Source: Collinsella sp.
GTDB taxonomy: Bacteria > Actinomycetota > Coriobacteriia > Coriobacteriales > Coriobacteriaceae
Reading direction: 5' to 3'
Assembly: GCA_019419645.1 (NCBI GenBank)
Contig: DXZN01000037.1
Location: forward strand, 1 to 20,477
Length of the DNA stretch: 20,477 nt
The translations under genes and the position numbers were made by a program. This document shows, piece after piece, positions 6,881-15,204 of the stretch; the stretch's first letter is position 1; every line of letters begins with the position of its first letter. Under the pieces are notes generated by a model that had not been told where the DNA came from, ran no database searches, and saw only the letters and a program-made list of their open reading frames with translations.

Positions 6881-8230
6881 CTACTCCACAACATGACCGA
6901 TAAGCTCATAGCAGAAGCTATCGGTAAACTCGACGGTCAGAATATCGCCCACGGACGCCTCGCTGGCGTCCAGATGCACCGCGCCATCGGAATCGGGCGC
7001 CTGGAACCAGGCGTGACCGATCAGCTCGGCGCCGTCCTCAGTCTCTTCGATGCCATCGACGATCACCTGTGCGCGCTCGCCCACATGGGCCGCCGTGGCG
7101 GCAAAACCGAGCGACTCGGCCAGATCCATGGCCTCCTGGGCACGCTCGAGCTTGACCTCCTCATCGACCTGGCCCTCCATCTTGGCGGCCAGGCTGCCCT
7201 CCTCACGCGAGTAGGCAAAGACGCTCGTGTAGTCAAAGCCGACGGTGTCCATAAAGTCGATAAGATCGCGAAACTCGTCGTCGGTCTCGGTCGGGAAGCC
7301 GACCATGGCCGTGGAGCGAATCACAATACCGGGGATGCGCTCGCGAAGGTCGCGGAACAGATCCTCGAGCTCCTGGCGCGAACCGGAGCGACGCATGGCC
7401 TTGAGGATGCGCGCATCGCAGTGCTGTACGGGGATATCGATATAGGGCAGTACCTCGGGCGTATCGCGAATCGTCTCGATAAGCTCGTCGGTCATGCCCT
7501 CGGGCTGCAGATAGAGCACGCGGACCCAGACGTTATGCGGGCGCACAGCCTCGGCGACGGCACGCAGCAGCTGCGCCAGATTGCGCGGCGAGCCCTCGGC
7601 GAAGTCCTCGTCGGCAAAGTCGGTGCCCCAAATGCCCGTGTCCTGGCCGATCAGCACGATCTCGCGCACACCGCCGGCAACCAGGTCGCGCACCTCGGAG
7701 ATAATGCTCTCGGCATTGCGCGAATGATAGCGACCGCGAATGTAGGGGATCATGCAGAAGCTGCAAAAACGATTGCAGCCATCGGAAATCTTGACGTAGG
7801 CAACGGCACCCTCGACGGTACGCTTGACCTGCGGGATATAGGCCGCGATCTCGCGCTCCACGCCCAGTACGCCATCGATGACAGAGACGATACCGTCTTC
7901 CTCATCGGCCTTCACAAAGGCCGCGACCTCGGGAAGCTCGTCGGGCAGGTCGTCGCCGTAACGAGACGGCACGCAACCGCACATGACGATGGGGCATGCG
8001 CGAACGCCGTCCTGCACCTCGTTAGCGAGCTCGAGCGTGGTCTCGATACTCTCGGACGTCGCCGAGGCGAGAAACGAGCACGTGTTGACGATAGCGATAT
8101 CGGCATCCTGCGGATCGAATGCCTCCTCATAGCCCGCGGCGGTCAGCAGCGAACGCATGCGGTCGGTGTCAACCTCGTTCTTAGCGCACCCGAGGGTGAT
8201 GTAGAGCACGGAGCCCAAAGGTGTATCCAT
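6881..8230 (-). CDS. rimO: Ribosomal protein S12 methylthiotransferase RimO
   Basis: RimO adds a methylthio group to a conserved aspartate of ribosomal protein S12. The 449-residue product has three methylthiotransferase cysteines, C15 (TLGCAKNEVDTDRM), C51 (NTCSF) and C86 (GCVPSRYG), and the radical-SAM triad C152, C156, C159 (DGCNRFCSFCMIP). A TRAM-like C-terminal domain follows, ending FCYELIGHVVE. The LGCAKNxVD signature separates RimO from MiaB. The ATG at 8228-8230 has AAAGGA upstream at rather long spacing. It lies between yajQ and pgsA with short gaps. A second family member, miaB, starts at the left edge of the window. Confidence 0.96.
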   Translation of the reverse strand: MDTPLGSVLYITLGCAKNEVDTDRMRSLLTAAGYEEAFDPQDADIAIVNTCSFLASATSESIETTLELANEVQDGVRACPIVMCGCVPSRYGDDLPDELPEVAAFVKADEEDGIVSVIDGVLGVEREIAAYIPQVKRTVEGAVAYVKISDGCNRFCSFCMIPYIRGRYHSRNAESIISEVRDLVAGGVREIVLIGQDTGIWGTDFADEDFAEGSPRNLAQLLRAVAEAVRPHNVWVRVLYLQPEGMTDELIETIRDTPEVLPYIDIPVQHCDARILKAMRRSGSRQELEDLFRDLRERIPGIVIRSTAMVGFPTETDDEFRDLIDFMDTVGFDYTSVFAYSREEGSLAAKMEGQVDEEVKLERAQEAMDLAESLGFAATAAHVGERAQVIVDGIEETEDGAELIGHAWFQAPDSDGAVHLDASEASVGDILTVEFTDSFCYELIGHVVE

Positions 8231-8256
8231 GTTGGAGAACGGTCCTTTCGAGTAAG

Positions 8257-8754
8257 TTAGCGGTAGTTGGTAAACTGCAGCGGCTGGCCGTAGTCTTGGT
8301 CGCGCAGGAACTGGATCACGGTCTGCAGCGCGTCCTTAGAGGCCGAGGAAACGCGCAGTTTATCGGCCTCGATGGTCACCTTGACCTTGAGTTTTTGATC
8401 CTTGATGTCCTTATTGATCTTCTTGGCGGTCGCCTGGTCAATGCCCTCGACGATATGGCCGAGCACGCGCACGGTACCGCCCGAAGCCGCCTGCGACGCG
8501 TCCCAAGAGACAGCCTTAAGATCGATGCCGCGCTTGATGAGCTTAGAGCTCAGCACGTCAATGATCTGCTTGGAGACAAAATCGGCCGGGGCATTGATCG
8601 TAAAGAGCTTGTCGCCCTTCGAAAGCTCGATGGTGGCGCCGGAGTCCTTGAGGTCATAGCGCTGAGAGATCTCGCGGGTGGTCTGTTGGAAGGCGTTATC
8701 GACCTCCTGCATATTGACCTCGGACACAACGTCGAAGCTGGAATCTTTAGCCAT
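8257..8754 (-). CDS. YajQ-family nucleotide-binding protein
   Basis: The 165-residue product matches the YajQ family over its length: MAKDSSFDVVSEVNMQEVDN at the N-terminus, AFQQTTREISQRYDLKDS, and the C-terminal VRVSSASKDALQTVIQFLR-type helix. YajQ proteins have two RNP-like folds that bind nucleotides or nucleic acids, and a Xanthomonas member is a cyclic di-GMP effector. The ligand here is unknown. The ATG at 8752-8754 has GGAAG a few bases upstream. It sits between the RodZ-like gene and rimO in the same orientation and is probably co-transcribed. Confidence 0.92.
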   Translation of the reverse strand: MAKDSSFDVVSEVNMQEVDNAFQQTTREISQRYDLKDSGATIELSKGDKLFTINAPADFVSKQIIDVLSSKLIKRGIDLKAVSWDASQAASGGTVRVLGHIVEGIDQATAKKINKDIKDQKLKVKVTIEADKLRVSSASKDALQTVIQFLRDQDYGQPLQFTNYR

Positions 8755-8780
8755 GGTTCTTCCTTTCGGTACGGGGAGCC

Positions 8781-10295
8781 TTAGTAGCTGTCGTACGAAT
8801 AGTCATCTGAATCGTTTGCAGTCTGGCCGTCGGGTGCCGTGTCGGTACCGTCGGGAGATTGGGCGTCGGGGCCGGCGGTAGACTGGGCGTCGGGGCCGTC
8901 GGCGGTATCGGTGCCGTCGGCACTCTCACCGTCTTCGGAGTCAGTGGTCTCCTTCTTAGGAACGGTAATGGTCACGCGCGCCACGCCCGATGTCTTGGTG
9001 TCGTAGCGAACCTTTTCACCGTTCTTGGTAACCGTGACATCGGAGGGCTTGGACGTGGTGATCTCGATCGAGGACTCGGGCGTGTACTCCTGCTCAAAGG
9101 GACCGGTTGCCTGGGCGCCAAAGACCGATTTACCGTCGACCTTGACCTCGATCCAGGCGGTCTTGCCCTTGGCAACGGAGACCTTGACCTTGATAACCTC
9201 GTCCTCTTTCTTTTTCGCGTTCGCCTTGGCGGCATCGGAATCGGCAGAATCCGTCGCCTCGTCGGTGCCTTCATCCTCGTCAACAGATTCGGTCGTCTTG
9301 GAAGACTTCTTGGTCGTCGTCTTGGTGGCCGCGGGCGTCTCGGGCGTCGACTCGGGTGCAGAAGAGCCGCAGCCACGCAGGAGGACCACGATGAGCAGAA
9401 TCAACAAAAGCGCCACGGCACCGATGCCGGCGTAGATGATGCGCGGATCGAGTCCATTGTTCTGGGGGGCACGTCCACCGCCGCGTCCGCGATTAGAGCC
9501 ACCGCGACCGTTTACCTGCGGCATACGGCCGCGACTGCTATCGGGACGACCACGATATCCGCCTTGGCTCTGCGAGCCGCGCTGACCCGAACGCGGCGCA
9601 AGCTCGCCACGGTTCTGATAGCCACGCTGGCCAGAGCGAGGCGCCGAAGAGCGTTGCCCGTAAGGCTGCGATTGAGAACGGAGGCGCGGCGTCACCTGCG
9701 TGGTATCGGCGTCGGCATATCCACCGTGGGAACGCCCGGCAGAAACTCCGCGATAACCACGACCGGAGTAGCCACCGTCGCCGTAACCGGCGCGGGGATC
9801 GCGACTCAACCCGCGAGCGGCGGGAAGCGCACGATCATCCGGCATGGGCGTACTGCGAAAGCGATCTCGCTGAGAACGAATCTCCTCGCTGGAGCCCGTC
9901 TCGGTGATATAGCCCGCCTGCGGAGGGCGCTGGCCGTACCGCGTCGAGCGACCACCCTGAACCATCAGAAAGCGTCCGTTATCGACCGACGAACGCGAGT
10001 TAACGTAGCCGGCAGCATCCTGAAAACGACCGCCCTGCTGCGAGGTCTCGCGTTCATATGCCATGAGGTCATCAAAATAAGCGTTGACGACCTCGCGCGG
10101 GTTAAGCCCCAAAAAGCGAGCATAGCTCGAAATCATGCCCTGCGCATAGCCGCGCGGAGGCATCGATGCAAAGTTACCGGTCTCGAAAAACTCGATGATC
10201 TGCGGCCTGATTTTGATGGTGTTGGCGACCTGCTGGATGGAAAGGCCCATCCGGCGACGCTGCTCGAGCAGCATGTCACCAAAGCGTGCAGCCAT
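8781..10295 (-). CDS. RodZ-like membrane protein with cytoplasmic HTH domain
   Basis: The 504-residue protein has the RodZ plan. The N-terminal HTH_25-type domain (about 6-75) contains LLEQRRRMGLSIQQVANTIK and PRGYAQGMISSYARFLGLNP. A long Gly/Arg/Ser/Gln-rich linker follows (about 85-283), then one membrane helix at 287-307, and an outer part with a beta-rich region at 366-447 resembling DUF4115. The tail is acidic, with Asp/Gly/Thr/Ala repeats. RodZ links MreB to the cell wall machinery in rods; no MreB is visible here. The start ATG overlaps the ftsK stop (TGATG), with GGAGG 6-7 nt upstream. The linker and tail are much longer than in typical RodZ, so functional equivalence is uncertain. 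Confidence 0.8.
   Translation of the reverse strand: MAARFGDMLLEQRRRMGLSIQQVANTIKIRPQIIEFFETGNFASMPPRGYAQGMISSYARFLGLNPREVVNAYFDDLMAYERETSQQGGRFQDAAGYVNSRSSVDNGRFLMVQGGRSTRYGQRPPQAGYITETGSSEEIRSQRDRFRSTPMPDDRALPAARGLSRDPRAGYGDGGYSGRGYRGVSAGRSHGGYADADTTQVTPRLRSQSQPYGQRSSAPRSGQRGYQNRGELAPRSGQRGSQSQGGYRGRPDSSRGRMPQVNGRGGSNRGRGGGRAPQNNGLDPRIIYAGIGAVALLLILLIVVLLRGCGSSAPESTPETPAATKTTTKKSSKTTESVDEDEGTDEATDSADSDAAKANAKKKEDEVIKVKVSVAKGKTAWIEVKVDGKSVFGAQATGPFEQEYTPESSIEITTSKPSDVTVTKNGEKVRYDTKTSGVARVTITVPKKETTDSEDGESADGTDTADGPDAQSTAGPDAQSPDGTDTAPDGQTANDSDDYSYDSY
8857..8898. repeat. 24-bp-period direct repeat in the RodZ-like gene tail
   Basis: An 18-nt unit at 8857-8874 recurs at 8881-8898 with one mismatch (GA[T/C]TGGGCGTC...). 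It encodes the repeated GPDAQS in the C-terminal tail. Such in-frame repeats can change copy number by slippage. It lies in a low-complexity stretch and carries no domain. Confidence 0.6.
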
Positions 10296-13072
10296 CAGAA
10301 TCCTCCAAACTCACGATCTTCACGTGCCATCTCGGCGTCGACAGACTCCAACGCGGCGAGCCCCTCCTCGTCCAGCAGGACCTCGCGCGGCTTGGAACCA
10401 TCGGGCGGGCCGACGACACCCTTTTCTTCCAGCATGTCCATAATACGCCCGGCGCGCGCATAGCCAACCTTGAGGCGGCGTTGCAGCCCAGATGTGGAGC
10501 CCAGCTGCGATTCCACCACAATATGGGCGGCCTCCCAGATAAGCGGGTCGTCATCTTGCGGTTCGGCAACGCCCGTGCGAACAATGCCGCCACCAGCCAT
10601 GGACATGGAAGCGGGCGCCACGGCAGAGAGAATCTCCTCATGGTAGTCGGGCTCGCTTTGCGACTTAACGAACTCGACGATCTCGTTGATCTCGTCGTCC
10701 GAAACAAAGCAGCCCTGGATACGGCGGGGCTTACCCCAGTCGACTTTGGAGAACAGCATGTCGCCCAAACCAGTAAGCTTTTCGGCGCCCATCTGGTCGA
10801 TAATGACGCGGGAATCGATGCCCGTAGCCACGTTAAAGGCAATACGATTGGTGATGTTGGCCTTGATAAGGCCCGTCACCACGTTGGAGCTGGGGCGCTG
10901 CGTAGCCACGATAAGGTGAATACCAGCGGCACGGCCCAGCTGGGCGATACGGACGATCGAGGCCTCGACATCCTTGCCGGCTACCATCATCAGGTCCGAA
11001 AGCTCGTCGATGATGATGACCAGATAGGGCATCTTTTGCGGCGGGTTATCGTAATGCTCGAACTCGCCGGCGGCCTGCTTTTCGTTATAGGTCGAAATCT
11101 TGCGAACGTTGAGGCGCTCGAAGACCTTCAGGCGACGCTCCATCTCGGACACGGCCCACTGCAGCGCACTGGCAGCCTGCTTGGGCTCGGTCACCACGGG
11201 CACATAGAGATGCGGCAGGCCGTTATAGCCCGCAAGCTCGACGCGCTTGGGGTCGACCATGATAAGGCGAACGTCCTCGGGAAGGGCGCGCATGAGCAAG
11301 GTCGTGATGATGGAGTTGATCATGACCGACTTACCCGAACCGGTGGTGCCGGCGATCAGCAGATGGGGCATCTTGGCGAGGTCGGCGACAACCGGCGTGC
11401 CCTCGGCATCGCGACCGATGGCAAGCTCGAGCGGACCGCCCTTCACATAGGGAAGCACGTCGCCCAGGTTGACGTTCTGACGCTTGCGATTGGGGATCTC
11501 GATACCCACAAGCGAGGTGCCGGGAATCGGCGCAAAAATGCGCACCGACTGGGCGGCAAGCGAAAGCGCGATATCGTCCTCGAGGCTCGAGATCTTACTC
11601 ACGCGCTCGCCCTCACCGGGCTGCAGCTTAAAGGTCGTGACCGTGGGGCCGGCAATCCAGCCGACGACGCGGGCGCTACGGCCAAACTCAAGCAAGGTGG
11701 ACTGCAGCGACTCGGCAGTCTGTTCCAGCTCCTTGTCAGAAGACGCGGAGGACGCCGACTGCGGGTTGGCATGCAGGATTTCGAGCGGCGGGAGCTTGAG
11801 GCCGTCCTCTTGGTCGCCCTCGGCATCGGCATTGGTACCGTCCGCTCCCCCATCGCCGGCTGCAACAGAAGCAGCGGAAGCCGTGGGGGCGGAGGCATCG
11901 GAAACCTTGGGATGCTTTAGGAAGTCAGGGATCTGCGGAGCTGCCGAAACGGGATTCACGGCAAACGGCGGCTCGGACTCGTCAGCCTTGTCCGGATCGT
12001 CTTCCATCGAAAACTGTCCGGTGACCTGTCCTGCCTTGGCACGGCGACGCGGCAGTAAGGTTGTCTTGGCGGTCTCGAGCGGAGCCTCGTCGTCCTCGTC
12101 ATCGCCCTCGGTGAGTTCGATTTCGCTATCGGACCAAGACGGGTCGGGCTCGCTCGTGTTGAGCTTGGGCGCGGCCTTGCCCTTCTTGGTATGGCGGCGC
12201 GGCAGCAACGTGGTCTTGGCTCGCTCGGCCTCCACGGTCTCGGACACATCGACAAACGGGTCATCGTCCTCGTCGTCATCCAAAACCGAATCGACATCGC
12301 CACCCATGACCGTGGTCACGGCGGCGTCAGTTCCCTTCTGACGCAGGATGCTCAGGTGCGGACGGGCGACGCCGGGAACCGACAGGGCCTCTTCGTCGCC
12401 CCACGGGCTCGCATTGACATCGGCACGACGGCGCTCGGCAAAATCGGCGGCGCGATCGCGTGCGGAGCGCAAAACGCCGCCCACCGAGAAGCCGATAATG
12501 ACCAGGCCAACGACGACAAGGCCCAGCAAGACAACCATGGCAATAGGTTTACCCAGGGCGTTTTGCAAGGTACTTGCGATAAAGGCGCCAATGTAGCCGC
12601 CCGAGGCGGAAAGGTTCTGCGGCGTAAACATGAGGTCACACGAATCGCTCGTGCCCGGCACCATCAGCGACAGGATAGAGACAATGGCCACAAAGACCAC
12701 GGCGCCGCCCGCGACCGAGCGAATGTTGAGCGGCGAGTCCTCACCCAAAAAGAGCGTGGCGGCGAACAGCAAGATGACGATCGGCAGCACGTAAGCGCCC
12801 AGGCCAAAGCCGAGGTGATAGAAGCCGGCGACAGCAGCCGTCACGGGCGCCGTTGCCGGCGAAATCACGGCAATGAAGGATGCAATCGCCAAAACGGCAA
12901 TGACCACGCCGGCGATATCGCGATTGGCCGAAGGCTCGACCAGGGGCTCGAACTCATCGAACTCGGACTCGTGGCCCTTATTGGCACGCAGATGGGAACC
13001 GGCACCCTTCGCAGATGCCGGTTGGTTGTTGGCCTTATTGCCTTTGGCGTTTTGTGCAGATCCGCGCGCCAA
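10295..13072 (-). CDS. ftsK: DNA translocase FtsK/SpoIIIE
   Basis: FtsK is the septal ATPase that pumps chromosome ends out of the closing division site. The 925-residue product has membrane helices in about 52-200, a long disordered acidic linker (about 205-445), and the motor. Walker A is GTTGSGKS (575-582) and Walker B is YLVIIIDELSDLM (683-695). A winged-helix gamma domain ends the protein (about 860-920, LQRRLKVGYARAGRIMDMLE). The start is TTG at 13070-13072, one base after the rnj stop. It is supported by GGAGG 6 nt upstream, which lies inside the end of rnj, and by the lack of a nearby ATG. The stop overlaps the next gene's ATG by one base. The linker contains a duplicated AKTTLLPRR motif. 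Confidence 0.97.
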   Translation of the reverse strand: MARGSAQNAKGNKANNQPASAKGAGSHLRANKGHESEFDEFEPLVEPSANRDIAGVVIAVLAIASFIAVISPATAPVTAAVAGFYHLGFGLGAYVLPIVILLFAATLFLGEDSPLNIRSVAGGAVVFVAIVSILSLMVPGTSDSCDLMFTPQNLSASGGYIGAFIASTLQNALGKPIAMVVLLGLVVVGLVIIGFSVGGVLRSARDRAADFAERRRADVNASPWGDEEALSVPGVARPHLSILRQKGTDAAVTTVMGGDVDSVLDDDEDDDPFVDVSETVEAERAKTTLLPRRHTKKGKAAPKLNTSEPDPSWSDSEIELTEGDDEDDEAPLETAKTTLLPRRRAKAGQVTGQFSMEDDPDKADESEPPFAVNPVSAAPQIPDFLKHPKVSDASAPTASAASVAAGDGGADGTNADAEGDQEDGLKLPPLEILHANPQSASSASSDKELEQTAESLQSTLLEFGRSARVVGWIAGPTVTTFKLQPGEGERVSKISSLEDDIALSLAAQSVRIFAPIPGTSLVGIEIPNRKRQNVNLGDVLPYVKGGPLELAIGRDAEGTPVVADLAKMPHLLIAGTTGSGKSVMINSIITTLLMRALPEDVRLIMVDPKRVELAGYNGLPHLYVPVVTEPKQAASALQWAVSEMERRLKVFERLNVRKISTYNEKQAAGEFEHYDNPPQKMPYLVIIIDELSDLMMVAGKDVEASIVRIAQLGRAAGIHLIVATQRPSSNVVTGLIKANITNRIAFNVATGIDSRVIIDQMGAEKLTGLGDMLFSKVDWGKPRRIQGCFVSDDEINEIVEFVKSQSEPDYHEEILSAVAPASMSMAGGGIVRTGVAEPQDDDPLIWEAAHIVVESQLGSTSGLQRRLKVGYARAGRIMDMLEEKGVVGPPDGSKPREVLLDEEGLAALESVDAEMAREDREFGGF

Positions 13073-13073
13073 A

Positions 13074-14744
13074 CTAAACCTCCATGACGACCGGGATGAT
13101 CATCGGGCGAGTGCGCGTACGGCTCCAGATAAAGTTGGAGAGCGAATCGCGCACGGCTTTGCGAATGGCATCGGAGCCGCTGCTGGTAAAGCTAAACTTG
13201 CCCTTCTCGATCGTCTTCATGATGGCTGCGGAGGCATCCTCGGAGAACTGATCGTCGATGGCAAACGAAACGCCGCGGCCCGAGAACTCGATAGCCTCGA
13301 TCTTCTTGTGCTTGAGCGAGACGATGGCAACGGCCGTGACCATACCGTCGTTGGCGAGCTTTTGGCGATCGCGCAGGACGATGGGATCGGTGTCACCGAT
13401 GCGCAGACCGTCGACATAGACGACGCCGGACTCGACGGGCGTACCGCGCTTTACGATACCACCGCGCATCTCGAGCGTGTCACCGTTGTCGAGGATAAAG
13501 ATGTGATCGTCCTTGATGCCCATCTTACGGGCAAGCTGGGCATGGGCGCGCAGATGCACGGCTTCGCCGTGAACCGGCATAAAGTAGGTAGGCTTGGCCA
13601 TGGCCATCAGAAGCTTGAGCTCCTCCTGGCTGCCGTGGCCCGAGACATGAACGAGTGCGCGATTCTTATCCCAGACGTCGCAGCCGAGCTTGGCCAGGCT
13701 GTTGACGACCTGCTGGACGGCCTTCTCGTTGCCGGGAACGGGAGTTGCCGAAAGAATGACGGTATCGCCCTCGTGGATGGAGAGCGTCTTGTGCTCGCCG
13801 TTAGCCATGCGGGACAGGGCCGACAGCGGCTCGCCCTGCGAACCGGTGCACATGACGACGATCTTATCGTCAGGCAGGTTATCGATATCGAAGGCATCGA
13901 GGATATCGGCATCGTCGATGTTGAGGTAGCCCAGCTCGCGCGCCACGCGGGTGTTGGTGAGCATGGAGCGTCCGGTCACGACGACCTTGCGGCCGCACTT
14001 GCGAGCGGCGTCGCAAATCTGCTGTAGGCGATGGATGTGGCTCGAGAACGACGCGACGAACACGCGGCCCGGGGCGTTCTTGATGGCGTGCAGCAGGTTG
14101 GGGCCGACTTCGGCCTCGGACTTGGTAAAGCCCGGAACCGTGGCGTTGGTGGAGTCGGAAAGCAGCAGGTCGATGCCCTGTTTAGCAAAGCGGCTGATGG
14201 CGGCATAGTCGGGCGTGACGCCATCGATGGGCGTCTGGTCGAGCTTAAAATCGCCCGTGTGCATGACGGTGCCCTGATTGGTGCGAATGAACACGCCCAG
14301 AGCGCCGGGGATGGAGTGCGTCATGGAGAAGAAATCGAGCGAGATGCCACCGAGATTGACGTGGCTGCCGCCCTTGACCTCACGGAACTTGGGCGCGCGA
14401 ATGCGGAACTCGGAGAGCTTACCCTCGATAAAACCGAGCGTCAGCTTGCTCGAGAAGATGGGCACCTTGTTGTTGAGGTCCTGCAGCAGGTACGGAAGCG
14501 AACCGGTGTGGTCCTCGTGGCCATGGGTGACGATGATGCCGCGGAGCTTCTCCTCGTTCTCCAGGACATAGGTGTAGTCGGGAAGCACCAGGTCGATACC
14601 GGGCTGGGAGTCATCCGGGAACATGAGGCCGGCGTCGACGAGCACCATGTCGTCGCCGCACTCGAAGACCGTCATATTCTTGCCGATGCCGTCAAGGCCG
14701 CCAAGCGGGATGATCTTCAAGGGAGATGATTTTTTAGCTGCCAT
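13074..14744 (-). CDS. rnj: Ribonuclease J
   Basis: RNase J is a metallo-beta-lactamase/beta-CASP ribonuclease with 5'-to-3' exonuclease and endonuclease activity in mRNA decay and rRNA maturation. The 556-residue product has the metal motif HGHEDHTG (74-81), the HTGDFK motif, the beta-CASP block with CTGSQGEPLSALSRM, and FMPVHGEAVHLRAHA. The C-terminal domain is present. The ATG at 14742-14744 has AAAGGA upstream at unusually long spacing (about 14 nt) but no better start exists. It is followed after one base by ftsK. The 5' region contains the palindromic elements. A TATCAT hexamer at 14864-14869 is a possible -10 box, without a clear -35. Confidence 0.97.
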   Translation of the reverse strand: MAAKKSSPLKIIPLGGLDGIGKNMTVFECGDDMVLVDAGLMFPDDSQPGIDLVLPDYTYVLENEEKLRGIIVTHGHEDHTGSLPYLLQDLNNKVPIFSSKLTLGFIEGKLSEFRIRAPKFREVKGGSHVNLGGISLDFFSMTHSIPGALGVFIRTNQGTVMHTGDFKLDQTPIDGVTPDYAAISRFAKQGIDLLLSDSTNATVPGFTKSEAEVGPNLLHAIKNAPGRVFVASFSSHIHRLQQICDAARKCGRKVVVTGRSMLTNTRVARELGYLNIDDADILDAFDIDNLPDDKIVVMCTGSQGEPLSALSRMANGEHKTLSIHEGDTVILSATPVPGNEKAVQQVVNSLAKLGCDVWDKNRALVHVSGHGSQEELKLLMAMAKPTYFMPVHGEAVHLRAHAQLARKMGIKDDHIFILDNGDTLEMRGGIVKRGTPVESGVVYVDGLRIGDTDPIVLRDRQKLANDGMVTAVAIVSLKHKKIEAIEFSGRGVSFAIDDQFSEDASAAIMKTIEKGKFSFTSSGSDAIRKAVRDSLSNFIWSRTRTRPMIIPVVMEV

Positions 14745-14932
14745 AGGTTAGTGTGGTTTCCTTTCTTCGAAACGGGTCTGGAACAACCGACGGGGCGCTT
14801 CTGGCAAACCGACCGCCGGGAACGTACAAACATGCATCACAGAGTCGATGCAATAACCACAGTATGATACCCATTTGCCCACCAACAGACCACCCATGCA
14901 TCAAAGCCCCATCTGAACCGGTCTATCCCGCC
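14745..14932. other. Intergenic region upstream of rnj
   Basis: No gene is supported here. It holds the rnj leader, a possible minus-strand -10 box TATCAT (14864-14869) without a convincing -35, and a 9-bp direct repeat CATGCATCA at 14831-14839 and 14895-14903. It borders the first palindromic element at 14933. Confidence 0.5.
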
Positions 14933-15075
14933 GGTCTGCGGCCATCGGGGGCCGGGGCGGGTTAAGTTTGCTGCTCTACAGTCCTGCGCAAGACGGAAAG
15001 CACATTAAGTGCTTTCCTTTGCGTGCGGAACTCGCGACAAACTTAACCCGCCCCGGCCCCCGATGGCCGCAGACC
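14933..15075 (+). repeat. Palindromic element, copy 1 (143 bp)
   Basis: A perfect 38-bp inverted repeat (14933-14970 and 15038-15075) encloses 67 nt. Inside is a second perfect stem: GGAAAGCAC (14995-15003), loop ATTAA, and GTGCTTTCC (15009-15017). A shorter stem, CGCAA with TTGCG, flanks it. The central 93 nt (14958-15050) match copy 2 in reverse complement at 79 positions. The outer 25 bp of the stem is unrelated to copy 2. There is no coding potential. It may be a structured RNA, a non-autonomous mobile palindrome or a transcription barrier. Strand is given relative to the core orientation CTGCTCTACAGTCCTGC. Confidence 0.85.
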
Positions 15076-15100
15076 TGCCAAAAAGAGACAGGTTTATTTT
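15073..15100 (+). terminator. Weak hairpin with T-rich tail after element copy 1
   Basis: ACCTG (15073-15077) and CAGGT (15089-15093) form a 5-bp stem with an 11-nt loop, followed on the plus strand by TTATTTT. It overlaps the end of the copy 1 arm by three bases. It could end a plus-strand RNA reading through copy 1, but the stem is short. Confidence 0.25.
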
Positions 15101-15204
15101 GGTTGGTTTTATCTGGGGATATGCCGGGTGTACAGCTATCGACAATTCAGAAAAAAGGAAAGCCGAATTTACCATCTGACAAAATCGCAACCCGCATCCA
15201 CCAG
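15076..15204. other. Spacer between the two palindromic elements
   Basis: This 129-bp stretch is markedly more AT-rich than its surroundings. The short open frame crossing it resembles no known protein. Apart from the weak hairpin at its left end, I see no gene, promoter or repeat. Confidence 0.5.

Noticed and set aside
5777..8260. An 827-codon open frame on the plus strand
   Set aside because: It runs antisense through cinA, pgsA and rimO. Its product is low-complexity, rich in Arg, His, Gly and Asp, with no recognisable domain; it is a codon-bias shadow of GC-rich genes.
10286..11920. Long plus-strand frames opposite ftsK and the RodZ-like gene
   Set aside because: They resemble no protein family, lack ribosome binding sites and overlap confirmed genes completely.
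14864..14869. TATCAT as an rnj promoter
   Set aside because: No acceptable -35 box lies 16-18 bp upstream, so it is noted in the region description only.
14831..14903. Direct repeat CATGCATCA, 64 bp apart
   Set aside because: Nine bases including the common ATGCAT palindrome are not enough to claim a regulatory site.
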